DNA of 64,000 nucleotides, from contig NZ_JBEPMA010000006.1 of NCBI RefSeq assembly GCF_040545475.1, forward strand, positions 1-64,000. Direction: 5' to 3'. Positions 25,027 through 33,143 of this stretch are shown here, one piece after another; the stretch's first letter is position 1; each line of letters begins with the position of its first letter. The notes beneath the pieces are model-generated. The model did not search any database. It was given only the letters and a program-made list of their open reading frames with translations, and was not told the origin of the DNA. The DNA comes from Peptoniphilus_A olsenii. GTDB taxonomy: Bacteria; Bacillota; Clostridia; Tissierellales; Peptoniphilaceae. The translations under genes were made by a program, and so were the position numbers.

Positions 25027-25371
25027 TTATTTTATTCCCAAACTCACTTTAATACCATTATCTACATCTTTCATTATATCTTGGTCGAATCTGCCGATTT
25101 TCTCTCTCAATCTTTTTTTGTCTATAGTTCTTATTTGCTCCAAAAGAATTACTGAATTCTTGGGGAGTGGAACTTCTTTTGCTCTAACTTTAACGTGGGT
25201 AGGCATCTTCGCTTTATTTAATTGAGATGTGATAGCTGCTACTATTGTCGTTGGAGAATATTTGTTACCCACATCGTTTTGGACAACCACAACAGGTCTC
25301 ACTCCGCCCTGTTCAGACCCAATTACAGGTGAAAGGTCGGCATAAAAAATGTCTCCTCTTTTTACCATCAT
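25027..25371 (-). CDS. mazF: MazF/PemK family endoribonuclease toxin
   Basis: A 114-residue mRNA interferase of the PemK/MazF fold (KRGDIFYADLSPVIGSEQGG, RPVVVVQND, SPTTIVAAITS, LLEQIRTIDKKRL). These cut single-stranded RNA at short sequences. The ATG at 25371 or the next ATG could be the start (GAGGAAAT upstream). No MazE-type antitoxin gene is seen upstream or downstream: the gap to the 90-aa membrane protein gene (about 100 bp) has no open frame with a ribosome site. It is probably the chromosomal EndoA-like group. Confidence 0.93.
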   Translation of the reverse strand: MMVKRGDIFYADLSPVIGSEQGGVRPVVVVQNDVGNKYSPTTIVAAITSQLNKAKMPTHVKVRAKEVPLPKNSVILLEQIRTIDKKRLREKIGRFDQDIMKDVDNGIKVSLGIK

Positions 25372-25473
25372 ATTTCCTCACCTAGTGAAAAGATCGATAA
25401 GAGTCCCATATCATTATATCCAAAATAAAATTAGTTGTCAAAATTTTATATTCTACTATTCTGTAGGTTTGTG

Positions 25474-25746
25474 TTATTTTAAATACATTGGTATTATGAG
25501 GTTTATTGCTACAAAAACTGCCAAAGGTATGGCGTATTTTTTGCTTTCTTTTATGTTTTCACGTCTCCCACCTGGTATATAGTGAACTAGTGCTGGCGAT
25601 GCTAATACTATATATCTCAGTATGTATAGTAAAAAGCTATCCCTTGTGTATCCATGAAAGAAATGTGCTTTTCCTTTTATTGCTAGATATGTATATGCTA
25701 TATCTAGTGCTAATAATATTATAAAAATTATTTTTCTATTTTTCAT
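25474..25746 (-). CDS. Small membrane protein of unknown function
   Basis: A 90-residue protein with three likely membrane helices (about 5-22, 37-55, 70-88) and a basic loop PGGRRENIKESKK. The ATG has GAGGTTAAAAA upstream. It lies between mazF and a 59-aa membrane protein gene on the same strand. No family recognised. Confidence 0.75.
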   Translation of the reverse strand: MKNRKIIFIILLALDIAYTYLAIKGKAHFFHGYTRDSFLLYILRYIVLASPALVHYIPGGRRENIKESKKYAIPLAVFVAINLIIPMYLK

Positions 25747-25768
25747 TTTTTAACCTCTAGATTTTATT

Positions 25769-25790
25769 GCCGGAAGAATTCTCTCCCGGC
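25769..25790 (-). other. Intergenic hairpin
   Basis: GCCGG / CCGGC stem with an inner AGAATTCT palindrome, between the 59-aa and 90-aa membrane protein genes. On the plus strand it is followed by TTTATTTTTA, but no plus-strand gene precedes it. On the minus strand no clear T run follows. It may attenuate or process the transcript. Confidence 0.5.
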
Positions 25791-25800
25791 TTTATTTTTA

Positions 25801-25980
25801 CTATGCACTAAAATAATAAAAAATTGATGTCACTATTATCCAAAATATAATAAAAATTATTCCTGGTATTATGACAGTAAATGCTGGATAATGTTTTTCA
25901 AATAATTCCCACATCACATAAAAAGTTATAATATTCGATGCATGTCCTATTGCATACACATACCATGGATATTGTTTCAT
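25801..25980 (-). CDS. Small membrane protein (59 aa) of unknown function
   Basis: A short gene with a good ribosome site (AAGAGGTAATAATTATG). The product begins MKQYPWYVYAIGHASNI and has two hydrophobic stretches (about 8-25 and 33-56). No charged active-site pattern and no known family was recognised. It is probably the first gene of a small unit with the 90-aa protein. Confidence 0.7.
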   Translation of the reverse strand: MKQYPWYVYAIGHASNIITFYVMWELFEKHYPAFTVIIPGIIFIIFWIIVTSIFYYFSA

Positions 25981-26081
25981 AATTATTACCTCTTGTTGAT
26001 TATTTGTTAAATGCTGATGTGTTTTTATTAATTGTTAACGTTATTATATTATTATTATTCAACAAATATTTTACAAGGTTT

Positions 26082-27248
26082 TTATAATAATTTTTCTATA
26101 TTTTTAAAAACTATATCTAGTTCTTCTATCAAGTCTCGTGCTATTATTGTCGTCATTGATTTTCGCTTGGCTGCTAGGTCGCCACATAGTCCATGTATAT
26201 ATGCTCCTGTTAGTGCTGAGTCAAATGTTGTTTGTGTTTTTAGAAGTGTGGCTATCATGCCTGTTAATACATCTCCGCTACCTGCTGTTGCCATGCCGGG
26301 ATTTCCTGTTTGATTTATGTGTATTTTTTCTCCGTCTGTTATTACTGTTTGATGTCCTTTTAATAGCAAAACTACTTTATATTTTTTTGCAAATTCTGTG
26401 GAAAGTTTTATTCTATTTTTTCTTATTTCTGAGACTTCTGTGTCTATTAGGCGTGCAAATTCGCCTTCATGTGGTGTGAGGACTGTGGTATATTCTTTCC
26501 TTCTTTGTAATATTTCTAGATTTTTAGACATAATGTTTAGTCCGTCTGCGTCTACGATTATTTTTTTGTCTACTGAGAGTGCTGTTTTAAATATTTGGAC
26601 TGCTCTTTCGTCTAGTCCCATGCCTGGGCCTACTGCTAATACGTCAATTTCTTGAAGGAAATTTTTTAAGTCATCTAATTTTTCAAAGCTTTTGGCTATT
26701 GGTTCTACATATTTTATGCTCATGATATTTAGTATTTCTTCTGGGACTATATTATATACAAGCCCTGCTCCCATTTTGAGTGCTGCTTTTGTGGATAAAA
26801 ATGCTGATCCTGTCATGCCAAGGCTGCCTGCTATTATTGCTATTTTGCCAAAATCGCCTTTGTGGGAATACGGATTTCTCTTTTTGAATTTTTTTAGTAT
26901 TTCTTCTTCTATTTCTATTTTTTTATCGCCATAAATTGCCACTGCTATGGCATAATTTTTTTCGTGGCTGATTGATAGGTAATATTTTTCTCCTTTTACT
27001 TCTGCATGTGGCACTTCTTCTATATATTTTAATTTGATGTCGTGAAATGTGGTTTTGCCTATGCCTGTTCCTATTGCTTTTGATACTGCTTCTTTTGCTG
27101 CATACATGCCTGCAATGCGTTCGTATGGTGTTCTTCTTTTTTGTATTCTTTGTATTTCTTCTTCTGTGAAGACTTTTGGTAAAAATTCTGGGTGTTTTTG
27201 GACTATGTTTTTTATTCTTTCTACTTCTACTATATCTATGCCGTACAT
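26082..27248 (-). CDS. AcpS-NnrD fusion: holo-ACP synthase and NAD(P)HX dehydratase
   Basis: A 388-residue fusion. Residues 1-108 are AcpS, which attaches 4'-phosphopantetheine to acyl carrier protein (GIDIVEVERI, FTEEEI, RIAGMYAAKEAVSKAIGTG, LSISHEKNYAIAVA). From about 125 to 388 it is NnrD, the ADP-dependent dehydratase that repairs hydrated NAD(P)H (GKIAIIAGSLGMTGSA, VGPGMG, VLTPHEGEFARL, NPGMATAGSGDVLTGMIA). NnrD is more often fused to the NnrE epimerase; here NnrE is a separate gene at 39952. The gene is divergent from tyrS. Confidence 0.95.
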   Translation of the reverse strand: MYGIDIVEVERIKNIVQKHPEFLPKVFTEEEIQRIQKRRTPYERIAGMYAAKEAVSKAIGTGIGKTTFHDIKLKYIEEVPHAEVKGEKYYLSISHEKNYAIAVAIYGDKKIEIEEEILKKFKKRNPYSHKGDFGKIAIIAGSLGMTGSAFLSTKAALKMGAGLVYNIVPEEILNIMSIKYVEPIAKSFEKLDDLKNFLQEIDVLAVGPGMGLDERAVQIFKTALSVDKKIIVDADGLNIMSKNLEILQRRKEYTTVLTPHEGEFARLIDTEVSEIRKNRIKLSTEFAKKYKVVLLLKGHQTVITDGEKIHINQTGNPGMATAGSGDVLTGMIATLLKTQTTFDSALTGAYIHGLCGDLAAKRKSMTTIIARDLIEELDIVFKNIEKLL

Positions 27249-27262
27249 TTTTTCACTTCCAT

Positions 27263-27291
27263 TTGACTTTTTTTGTGTTTTCGATTATTAT
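27263..27291 (+). promoter_or_regulatory. Promoter of tyrS
   Basis: TTGACT (27263-27268) and TATTAT (27286-27291), 17-bp spacer, starting the T-box leader at about 27298. It overlaps the 5' side of the divergent acpS-nnrD gene region. Confidence 0.65.
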
Positions 27292-27297
27292 ATCATA

Positions 27298-27440
27298 CAA
27301 TAATATGAATATTTTTGACGATGAAAATATACAGTAAGCGAAAGCTGAATTACAATATTGGAGTCAATTTAATTTTTAAGGCCTCGGCGAAGAAAGGTGG
27401 TACCACGAATGCGTCCTTTCGTTTCTGTGGCTTTTTTTAT
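27298..27440 (+). promoter_or_regulatory. T-box riboswitch (tyrosine), very short stem I
   Basis: The conserved T-box AAGGTGGTACCACG is at 27394-27407. The antiterminator pairs AAAGG with CCTTT. The competing terminator pairs CCACGAA with TTCTGTGG, followed by T7. Stem I is closed by TTGAC (27315-27319) and GTCAA (27363-27367), only about 53 nt, with a GAAA apical loop. The likely specifier is UAC (27351-27353, followed by A), a tyrosine codon, matching tyrS downstream. Uncharged tRNA-Tyr would allow readthrough. Confidence 0.9.
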
Positions 27441-27456
27441 TTTTTTGGAGGTTATT

Positions 27457-28683
27457 ATGGAAAATGTATTTGATATTTTGACTGAGAGGGGCTTCCTCGA
27501 CCAATGTACTTACGAGGATGAGCTAAGAGAAATACTCGGCAAAGAAAAAGTTCCTTTTTATATTGGTTTTGATGCTACTGCCGATTCTCTAACTCTAGGA
27601 CATTTTTTGCAAATTAGAGTTATGCAACATATGCAAAGGGCAGGTCATATTCCTATTGCTCTTTTGGGCGGTGGTACTACTACTATTGGTGACCCATCTG
27701 GCAAGAGCGATATGAGAACTTTAATGGATAGAAAGACTATTGACTATAATGCGAAAAGATTTCAAGAGCAAATTTCTAAATTTTTAGATTTTTCGGATGG
27801 CAATGGCTATATTGAAAACAATGCTGACTGGCTCACTAAATTAAACTTTTTGGATTTTGTGCGTGAAATTGGTATTCATTTTTCTGTGAACAGAATGCTT
27901 AATTTTGATTGCTACAAGAATAGAATGGAACAAGGTTTAACTTTTTTTGAATTTTCTTATATGCTAATGCAGTCTTATGACTTTTTATATTTGTATAGAA
28001 AATATGGTTGTAAGCTTGAAGTTGGCGGCTCTGACCAATGGTCAAATATATTGGGTGGCTACGAACTTGTGCGTAAACTTGAAAATGACAAAGTGTATGC
28101 TATGACTTTTAAGCTTCTTACTACTGCAAATGGTATAAAAATGGGTAAAACTATGGCAGGAGCAATTTGGCTTGATGAGAAAAAGACCTCTCCTTATGAA
28201 ATGTTTCAATATTTGAGAAACTGTGACGACAGAGATGTAATTAAATTCATGAAGCTTTTGACAATGCTCCCATTAGAAGAGATTAGCAAATATGAAAAAC
28301 TTGAAGGCTCTGAGATTAATAAGGCCAAAGAGGTATTGGCATATGAAATTGTAAAAGATATCCATGGTGAAGAAGCGGCTAAGTCTGCACTTGATGCTTC
28401 CCATTCATTATTTGGAGGCAACCAGGAGTCAAATGATATTCCTGCTACTGAAATGAATAAAGATGATTTCAAAGAACCTATGGGTCTTTTGAATCTTATG
28501 ACAGAACTTTCTCTTATAGGCTCAAACTCAGAAGGTAGACGCCTTATCAAGCAAGGTGGGGTTAGTGTAAATGATGAAAAAGTGACTAATCCTAGTATGG
28601 TAATTTCTCTTGATGATTTTGTAGACGGAGAAATTATGATTAGAAAAGGCAAGAAAGTTTATCACAAAGTTATTATTAAATGA
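27457..28683 (+). CDS. tyrS: Tyrosyl-tRNA synthetase
   Basis: A 408-residue class I synthetase. The HIGH-like motif is LTLGHF (46-51), the KMSKS-like motif is KMGKT (about 231-235), and the C-terminal S4 RNA-binding domain begins near residue 340 (GRRLIKQGGVSVNDEKV). The true start is the ATG at 27457 with TTGGAGGT upstream; an in-frame extension to 27397 runs through the T-box and is not coding. It is followed after 8 bp by pepD. Confidence 0.97.
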   Translation: MENVFDILTERGFLDQCTYEDELREILGKEKVPFYIGFDATADSLTLGHFLQIRVMQHMQRAGHIPIALLGGGTTTIGDPSGKSDMRTLMDRKTIDYNAKRFQEQISKFLDFSDGNGYIENNADWLTKLNFLDFVREIGIHFSVNRMLNFDCYKNRMEQGLTFFEFSYMLMQSYDFLYLYRKYGCKLEVGGSDQWSNILGGYELVRKLENDKVYAMTFKLLTTANGIKMGKTMAGAIWLDEKKTSPYEMFQYLRNCDDRDVIKFMKLLTMLPLEEISKYEKLEGSEINKAKEVLAYEIVKDIHGEEAAKSALDASHSLFGGNQESNDIPATEMNKDDFKEPMGLLNLMTELSLIGSNSEGRRLIKQGGVSVNDEKVTNPSMVISLDDFVDGEIMIRKGKKVYHKVIIK

Positions 28684-28691
28684 GGTGAATG

Positions 28692-30083
28692 ATGAATTTA
28701 GAACCAAAAAAAGTTTTTGATTATTTTGAAATGCTGGCACAAATTCCTAGAGAGTCTGGAAATGAAAAGGAAGTTTCTGATTTTCTAAAAAAATTTGGTG
28801 AAGAAAAAGGATATGAAACTGTACAAGACGAATCATTGAATGTGATTTTTAGAGTGCCTGCTAGCAAGGGATACGAGGACAGAAAAAGAGTTATATTGCA
28901 AGGTCACATGGATATGGTGTGCGAAAAAGGCAAAAACTCTGACCACGACTTTTTGAAAGATCCTATTGAACTAATAGTAGATGGTGACAAACTGCACGCC
29001 AATGACACTACTCTTGGGGCTGATAATGGAATTGGCCTTGCTATGGCAATGGCTCTTGCTGAAGAAGAACATGGCCCTATGACTATTATTGCAACTGTAT
29101 CTGAAGAAACGGATATGCATGGAGCAAAAACTTTGGACGCTTCTCATCTTGATGGAGATTATTTAATCAACATCGACTCTGAAGAAGAAGGTGTGCTGAC
29201 AGTATCATCAGCAGGTGGAAAGCAATTTTTTGGCAAATTTGATGCTGAATTTGAAGAATATGTTGGTGAAATATTTAATATACACCTACATGGTCTACTT
29301 GGTGGTCACTCTGGAATGGAAATTGCAAACAACAAAGGCAACATGATTAAAATTATCGCCGACTTAGTTAAATCCACTCCTAATTCTCAATTTGCAAATA
29401 TAGACTGTGGTACAAAACAGAATGCTATACCTCGAGAAGGAATACTTGCACTTGTTTGTGATGAAAATGATTTGAAAAAATCTATAAATGAGATGTTAGA
29501 AAAATACGCATCTTTAGATGGCAAACTAGAAATTGAATATAAAAAAGATACACTTGACGGAAAAATAATGAGTAAATCATCTACAGAAGAACTTGTAAAT
29601 CTGCTAGAAGAATTACCAACAGGACCTAACACATTCTTAAACGAAGAAGAAAAAGTCCTTGAATCATCATCTAACTTAGCAATAGCTAAATTAAAAGATG
29701 ATGTAGTTGAGATTTTAGTATCACTTAGATATGCTAGCTCAAAACTTGCAGAAGACTTTGGCAATAAATATATAAAAATTGCCGAAAAATATCCAATGAC
29801 TTATGAATTTACAAATCCTTATCCAGAATGGGAATATAAAGAAAACTCTAAATTTAGAGATATAGTGGAAAAATTGTATCAAAAAATCAATGGTGAGGAA
29901 ATGAAAGAAGAATTTACTCACGGTGGATTAGAATGTGGAGTATTCTTTGAAAAAAACAATAATCTAGATATAGTATCCATTGGCCCAGATACAACTGGAG
30001 CTCATACACAAAAAGAAACACTTTATATTTCATCTACAAATAGAGTTTATGAACATCTTAGAGAAGTATTAAAAAATATTTAA
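28692..30083 (+). CDS. pepD: Aminoacyl-histidine dipeptidase (M20C)
   Basis: A 463-residue metallopeptidase cutting Xaa-His and other dipeptides. Metal-binding motifs are QGHMDMV (His72), LGADNGIG and SEETDMHG. Length is typical of PepD. GAGGTG overlaps the tyrS stop region and favours the ATG at 28692. Co-transcription with tyrS puts a peptidase under tyrosine T-box control, which fits a peptide-using anaerobe. Confidence 0.95.
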   Translation: MNLEPKKVFDYFEMLAQIPRESGNEKEVSDFLKKFGEEKGYETVQDESLNVIFRVPASKGYEDRKRVILQGHMDMVCEKGKNSDHDFLKDPIELIVDGDKLHANDTTLGADNGIGLAMAMALAEEEHGPMTIIATVSEETDMHGAKTLDASHLDGDYLINIDSEEEGVLTVSSAGGKQFFGKFDAEFEEYVGEIFNIHLHGLLGGHSGMEIANNKGNMIKIIADLVKSTPNSQFANIDCGTKQNAIPREGILALVCDENDLKKSINEMLEKYASLDGKLEIEYKKDTLDGKIMSKSSTEELVNLLEELPTGPNTFLNEEEKVLESSSNLAIAKLKDDVVEILVSLRYASSKLAEDFGNKYIKIAEKYPMTYEFTNPYPEWEYKENSKFRDIVEKLYQKINGEEMKEEFTHGGLECGVFFEKNNNLDIVSIGPDTTGAHTQKETLYISSTNRVYEHLREVLKNI

Positions 30084-30093
30084 AAAATGAAAG

Positions 30094-30126
30094 AACTGCC
30101 TAGACAAAAGTTTAGGCAGTTTTTAT
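30094..30126 (+). terminator. Terminator of pepD
   Basis: AACTGCCTA / TAGGCAGTT stem with T5 following, 10 bp after the stop. Confidence 0.9.
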
Positions 30127-30128
30127 GT

Positions 30129-30419
30129 TTAGAAAAATGAATAAATATAAGTAGCGTATCTTGCAAATGCTGTTAACAATGCTAGATAGAATACTAATCC
30201 TTTGAGAAAAATCGCAATTTTAGAATTGCTTTCTACATCTCTTTTTAGCGTTGCAAAAAAATAATATCCCGAGTAAGCACAGCCAATAGTTAAACTTATT
30301 AAGCTGAGAATAAAGCGGTTAGCAATAAGAGACTCATTAAAACCAATTACTGCCAATAGAATGAGGGCAATAATATAGTAACCAACCGAGACAAATTTGT
30401 AGTTTAAATTTTTTTCCAT
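30129..30419 (-). CDS. Small membrane protein of unknown function
   Basis: A 96-residue protein with three predicted membrane segments (about 10-27, 34-54, 69-92). The start has GGGAGGTAATTT. Its stop lies close to the pepD terminator, and array R5 begins about 90 bp upstream. No family recognised. Confidence 0.75.
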   Translation of the reverse strand: MEKNLNYKFVSVGYYIIALILLAVIGFNESLIANRFILSLISLTIGCAYSGYYFFATLKRDVESNSKIAIFLKGLVFYLALLTAFARYATYIYSFF

Positions 30420-30504
30420 AAATTACCTCCCGTTTTAAAAATTTAATACGTTAATACTTATTAATAGCATAGCATAACATAAAAAAAACAACAAGAGGAA
30501 TTTA

Positions 30505-31370
30505 GCGGGATTGGCGTAGTCTTTTCAACTGTCATCTCGACTAAATGAGCGGCAGTGAATGTATAAAGAGTCTTGCTTGTGATGGAGAGAATATGTAATG
30601 GTGAAATAGAAAATGCTGTGGAATAATAAGCAAGGATTTTTATTTATTCTTACAGAACGTCTACTACACAGGCAGATTCCTCGACTTCAAACCCTTTGGG
30701 TTTTCCGCTCGGAATGACAGTTGTAGGGGTTGTCTTTGCCCTTTCCAATGTCATCTCGACTAAGTGAGCAGAGCGAACGCATGGAGAGATCTGCTTGTGG
30801 TGGAGAGATTTTGTTTAGGTAAAAAAGAAGTGTAAAGGAAAAAATAGTAAAAAGATTTTTATTTATTTTTACAGAACTACTCCTATACAGGCAGATTCCT
30901 CACTCTTCGAGTACACGGCGACTTTCGCTTTGCTCGCTCGGAATGACAGTTGTGGGGGTTGTCGTGGTCTATAGGCTTCAATTCTTACGAATTTTCTTTC
31001 ACTCGGAATGACAGTTGTGGGGGTTGTCGTGGTCTATAGGCTTCAATTCTTACGAATTTTCTTTCACTCGGAATGACAGTTGTGGGGTTGTCGTGGTCTA
31101 TAGGCTTCAATTCTTACGAATTTTCTTTTGTATATTCCAATGATAATAGTAAATCTTAAATGAAACCTCTTATAGTGTCATCTCGACTAAGTGAGCAAAG
31201 CGAACGCATGGAGAGATCTACATGTTGTGGAGAGAATTTTTCCCCTCCCATGTCATCCTGAGCGAAAGAAATCTGTCAAGATTTCTGAAGTCGAAGGATC
31301 TGCATGTGATGGAGAGAATCTGCATAGTTTTAAATAAAAAAGTATTCAAGCACCTAAACCACGAAAAATT
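30505..31370 (+). repeat. Repeat array R5 (plus orientation)
   Basis: TCTC-hairpins near 30532, 30747 and 31177; TTCC-hairpins near 30709 and 30940; one TCCT-hairpin near 31251; a three-copy 65-bp tandem repeat; and the first ~45 bp of an L-module (31340-31372) that then breaks off. No gene. Confidence 0.9.
30941..31130 (+). repeat. 65-bp tandem repeat, three copies
   Basis: The word GAATGACAGTTGTGG recurs at 30941, 31006 and 31071, each followed by GGTCTATAGGCTTCAATTC and a TTTCTTTCACTCG run. The period is 65 bp. The third copy passes into the TATTCCAATGATAATAGTAA module. Confidence 0.93.
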
Positions 31371-31401
31371 ATAGGGATAAGAAAAAACTTATATTTATTG
31401 A

Positions 31402-31448
31402 CAAAAAAAGAATGCCATTTCTATTTTTATAGTAAAATGACATTCTTT
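31402..31448. terminator. Terminator-like hairpin
   Basis: AAAGAATG-C-CATTT pairs with AAATG-A-CATTCTTT, with T7 following on the minus strand. No recognisable gene ends here, so it may belong to the 31454-31807 element. Confidence 0.6.
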
Positions 31449-31453
31449 ATATT

Positions 31454-31807
31454 GTAGCTGAAAATCCCATCCAATGGTTACTTTTAGGTTCTAACACTCT
31501 TTCAATCACTCTTTCTTAATTTAGTAAGTCTATTACTAAATATCATCATAAGCTTACAATCTTGTATAAAATTAAATTAATATTTGGAAAACTCGAATCA
31601 AAGTTCTTTCTCTTAAACTTTGCATCTCTCAAATAAACCTAATTGTTATACATCTACATACATTTTAATTCTTAGCTCGATTAAATATCTATCTATATTA
31701 AAAGTCGTTGACTTAAATTTGTTAAAATCTATCAAAAACTTTCTACTGTTAATTGTATTCGCCGTGTTAATTATTTTGATTTTAATTGGATGGAATTTTC
31801 AAGCTAC
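31454..31807. repeat. Element bounded by 22-bp inverted repeats
   Basis: The left arm (31454-31475, GTAGCTGAAAATCCCATCC...) and the reverse complement of the right arm (31785-31807) agree except for one substitution and one inserted base. The arms are separated by about 309 bp. The interior is AT-rich. It could be a small non-autonomous mobile element, or two inverted leftovers of one gene. Confidence 0.55.
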
Positions 31808-31877
31808 GCACCAAATATATTACTTTGCTATTGCTTTAGTATGTTATTTGGTATTATTATTATACCCCGTGATTTAA
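31620..31877 (+). CDS. Possible small membrane protein
   Basis: An open frame of 85 codons whose second half has two hydrophobic segments (about 40-58 and 66-84). There is no convincing ribosome site for the ATG, and its middle overlaps the right arm of the inverted repeat. If real, translation may begin inside the frame. Listed with low confidence. Confidence 0.25.
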   Translation: MHLSNKPNCYTSTYILILSSIKYLSILKVVDLNLLKSIKNFLLLIVFAVLIILILIGWNFQATHQIYYFAIALVCYLVLLLYPVI

Positions 31878-32050
31878 AATAATAACATCTTTTTTTTAAA
31901 TCTTTTTAAATTTTTTCTAATTTTTTTATAAAACATGTAAAATTAGCCATTTTAATATAAAAACTTTTTTATATTTTTCGTACTTTTATTGTTAATTTGT
32001 AAATTTTTTTAAATTTTTATATATGGGTATTATATTATAGAGGTGATTTG

Positions 32051-32419
32051 ATGAATACTTTAATCGGTTATAAAAAATGTAGTACTTGTACAAATGCTGA
32101 AAAAATGTTACAAGGAAGTTCGCTTGAGTATAATTATAGAGAGATTGACAAAGATCTTTTGAATGTTGATGAACTTCGTGAGATTAGGGAAAAGGCTGAT
32201 ATTGATTTAAATAAGCTTTTTAATTCTAATGGTAATGATTATAGGGAATTAAATCTAAAAGATAAGAAGAAAGACATGACGGAAGATGAAATTTATGATT
32301 TGCTTTCTAAAAATGGAATGCTCGTTAAAAGACCTATTTTAATCACTGATGAAGGTACTTTTGTGGGGCCTCAGGTCAAGAAATATTTAGAATCAATGAA
32401 AGATGAAAAAGATAAATAA
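32051..32419 (+). CDS. ArsC/Spx family protein (arsenate reductase-like)
   Basis: A 122-residue thioredoxin-fold protein of the ArsC/Spx/YffB group. The N-terminal KKCSTCTNAEKML has Cys10 and Cys13, and LVKRPILITDEG is the conserved segment near residue 96. Spx proteins have CxxC and bind RNA polymerase, while YffB-type proteins may be glutathione- or thiol-dependent reductases. Sequence alone cannot decide, and no ars genes adjoin it. The ATG at 32051 has AGAGGTG upstream. Confidence 0.9.
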   Translation: MNTLIGYKKCSTCTNAEKMLQGSSLEYNYREIDKDLLNVDELREIREKADIDLNKLFNSNGNDYRELNLKDKKKDMTEDEIYDLLSKNGMLVKRPILITDEGTFVGPQVKKYLESMKDEKDK

Positions 32420-32425
32420 TTTTTA

Positions 32426-32457
32426 AATCGCAATGTGTTAAGCGTTGCGATTTTTTA
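32426..32457 (+). terminator. Terminator of the ArsC-like gene
   Basis: AATCGCAA / TTGCGATT stem followed by a T run. Confidence 0.9.
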
Positions 32458-32459
32458 TT

Positions 32460-32945
32460 GTTATAGGGGTTTGTTTTTTTCCGCTTGGAATGACGGTTTG
32501 GGGGTTGGCGTAGTCTTTTCAACTGTCATCTCGACTAAAAAGCGTTGATAACGCATAAAGAGTCTTGCTTGTGGTGGAAAGATTTTGTTTAGGTAAAAAA
32601 AGAAGTGTAAAGGAAAAAATAGTAAAAAGATTTTTATTTATTTTTACAGAACGACTCTTCTACAGGCAGATTCCTCGATTACAGAAAATTCTTGCGAATT
32701 TTCTTTCACTCGGAATGACAGGGTGTGAGGTTAACACCATATTTATATTTGATTTCTCAATAATTTTTCTTTTTATTTTGTAATAAAATTTTTTTATTTA
32801 TTTTTACAGAACGACTCCTCTACAGGCAGATTCCTCACTCTTCGAGTACACGGCGACTTTTCAAACCCTTCGGGTTTTCCGCTCGCAATGACAGGGTGTG
32901 AGGTTAACACCATATTTATATTTGATTTCTCAATAATTTTTCTTT
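32460..32945 (+). repeat. Repeat array R6 (plus orientation)
   Basis: Between convergent genes. It holds a decayed TTCC half-site (32487), a TCTC-hairpin (near 32527) and two TTCC-hairpins (second arms near 32716 and 32885), each followed by the same ~55-bp edge variant with CACCATATTTATATTTG. The copy at 32885 reads TGC instead of TCC in the variable position, breaking its pairing. No gene. Confidence 0.9.
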
Positions 32946-32977
32946 AATTTTTATAAAATTTCAAATTTAATTGCAAC

Positions 32978-33004
32978 AAAAAACTCCCCAAATATTGGAG
33001 AGTT
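32978..33004 (-). terminator. Probable terminator of the ClC gene
   Basis: On the minus strand AACTC-T-CC ... GG-GGAGTT is followed by TTTT. It lies 140 bp after the stop. Confidence 0.6.
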
Positions 33005-33143
33005 ATTGTCCGTTTTCACGGTGTAAAAAAAGTAATTTATTTCATTTGTGTTTGCAAATTTGAATATATTTTGTAAATAATTTCAAATATACAAAATAAT
33101 ATTTTTAATATCTTAACACCAATATTTTTATTCGTCAAGTTTT

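Noticed and set aside
27397..27456. N-terminal extension of tyrS
   Set aside because: The extra codons are the T-box and terminator; the ribosome site is directly before 27457.
31458..31527. Transposase C-terminus remnant on the minus strand (frame ending HWMGFSATI)
   Set aside because: The open stretch is about 22 codons and no transposase family could be named. It overlaps the inverted-repeat arm, which explains the sequence as well.
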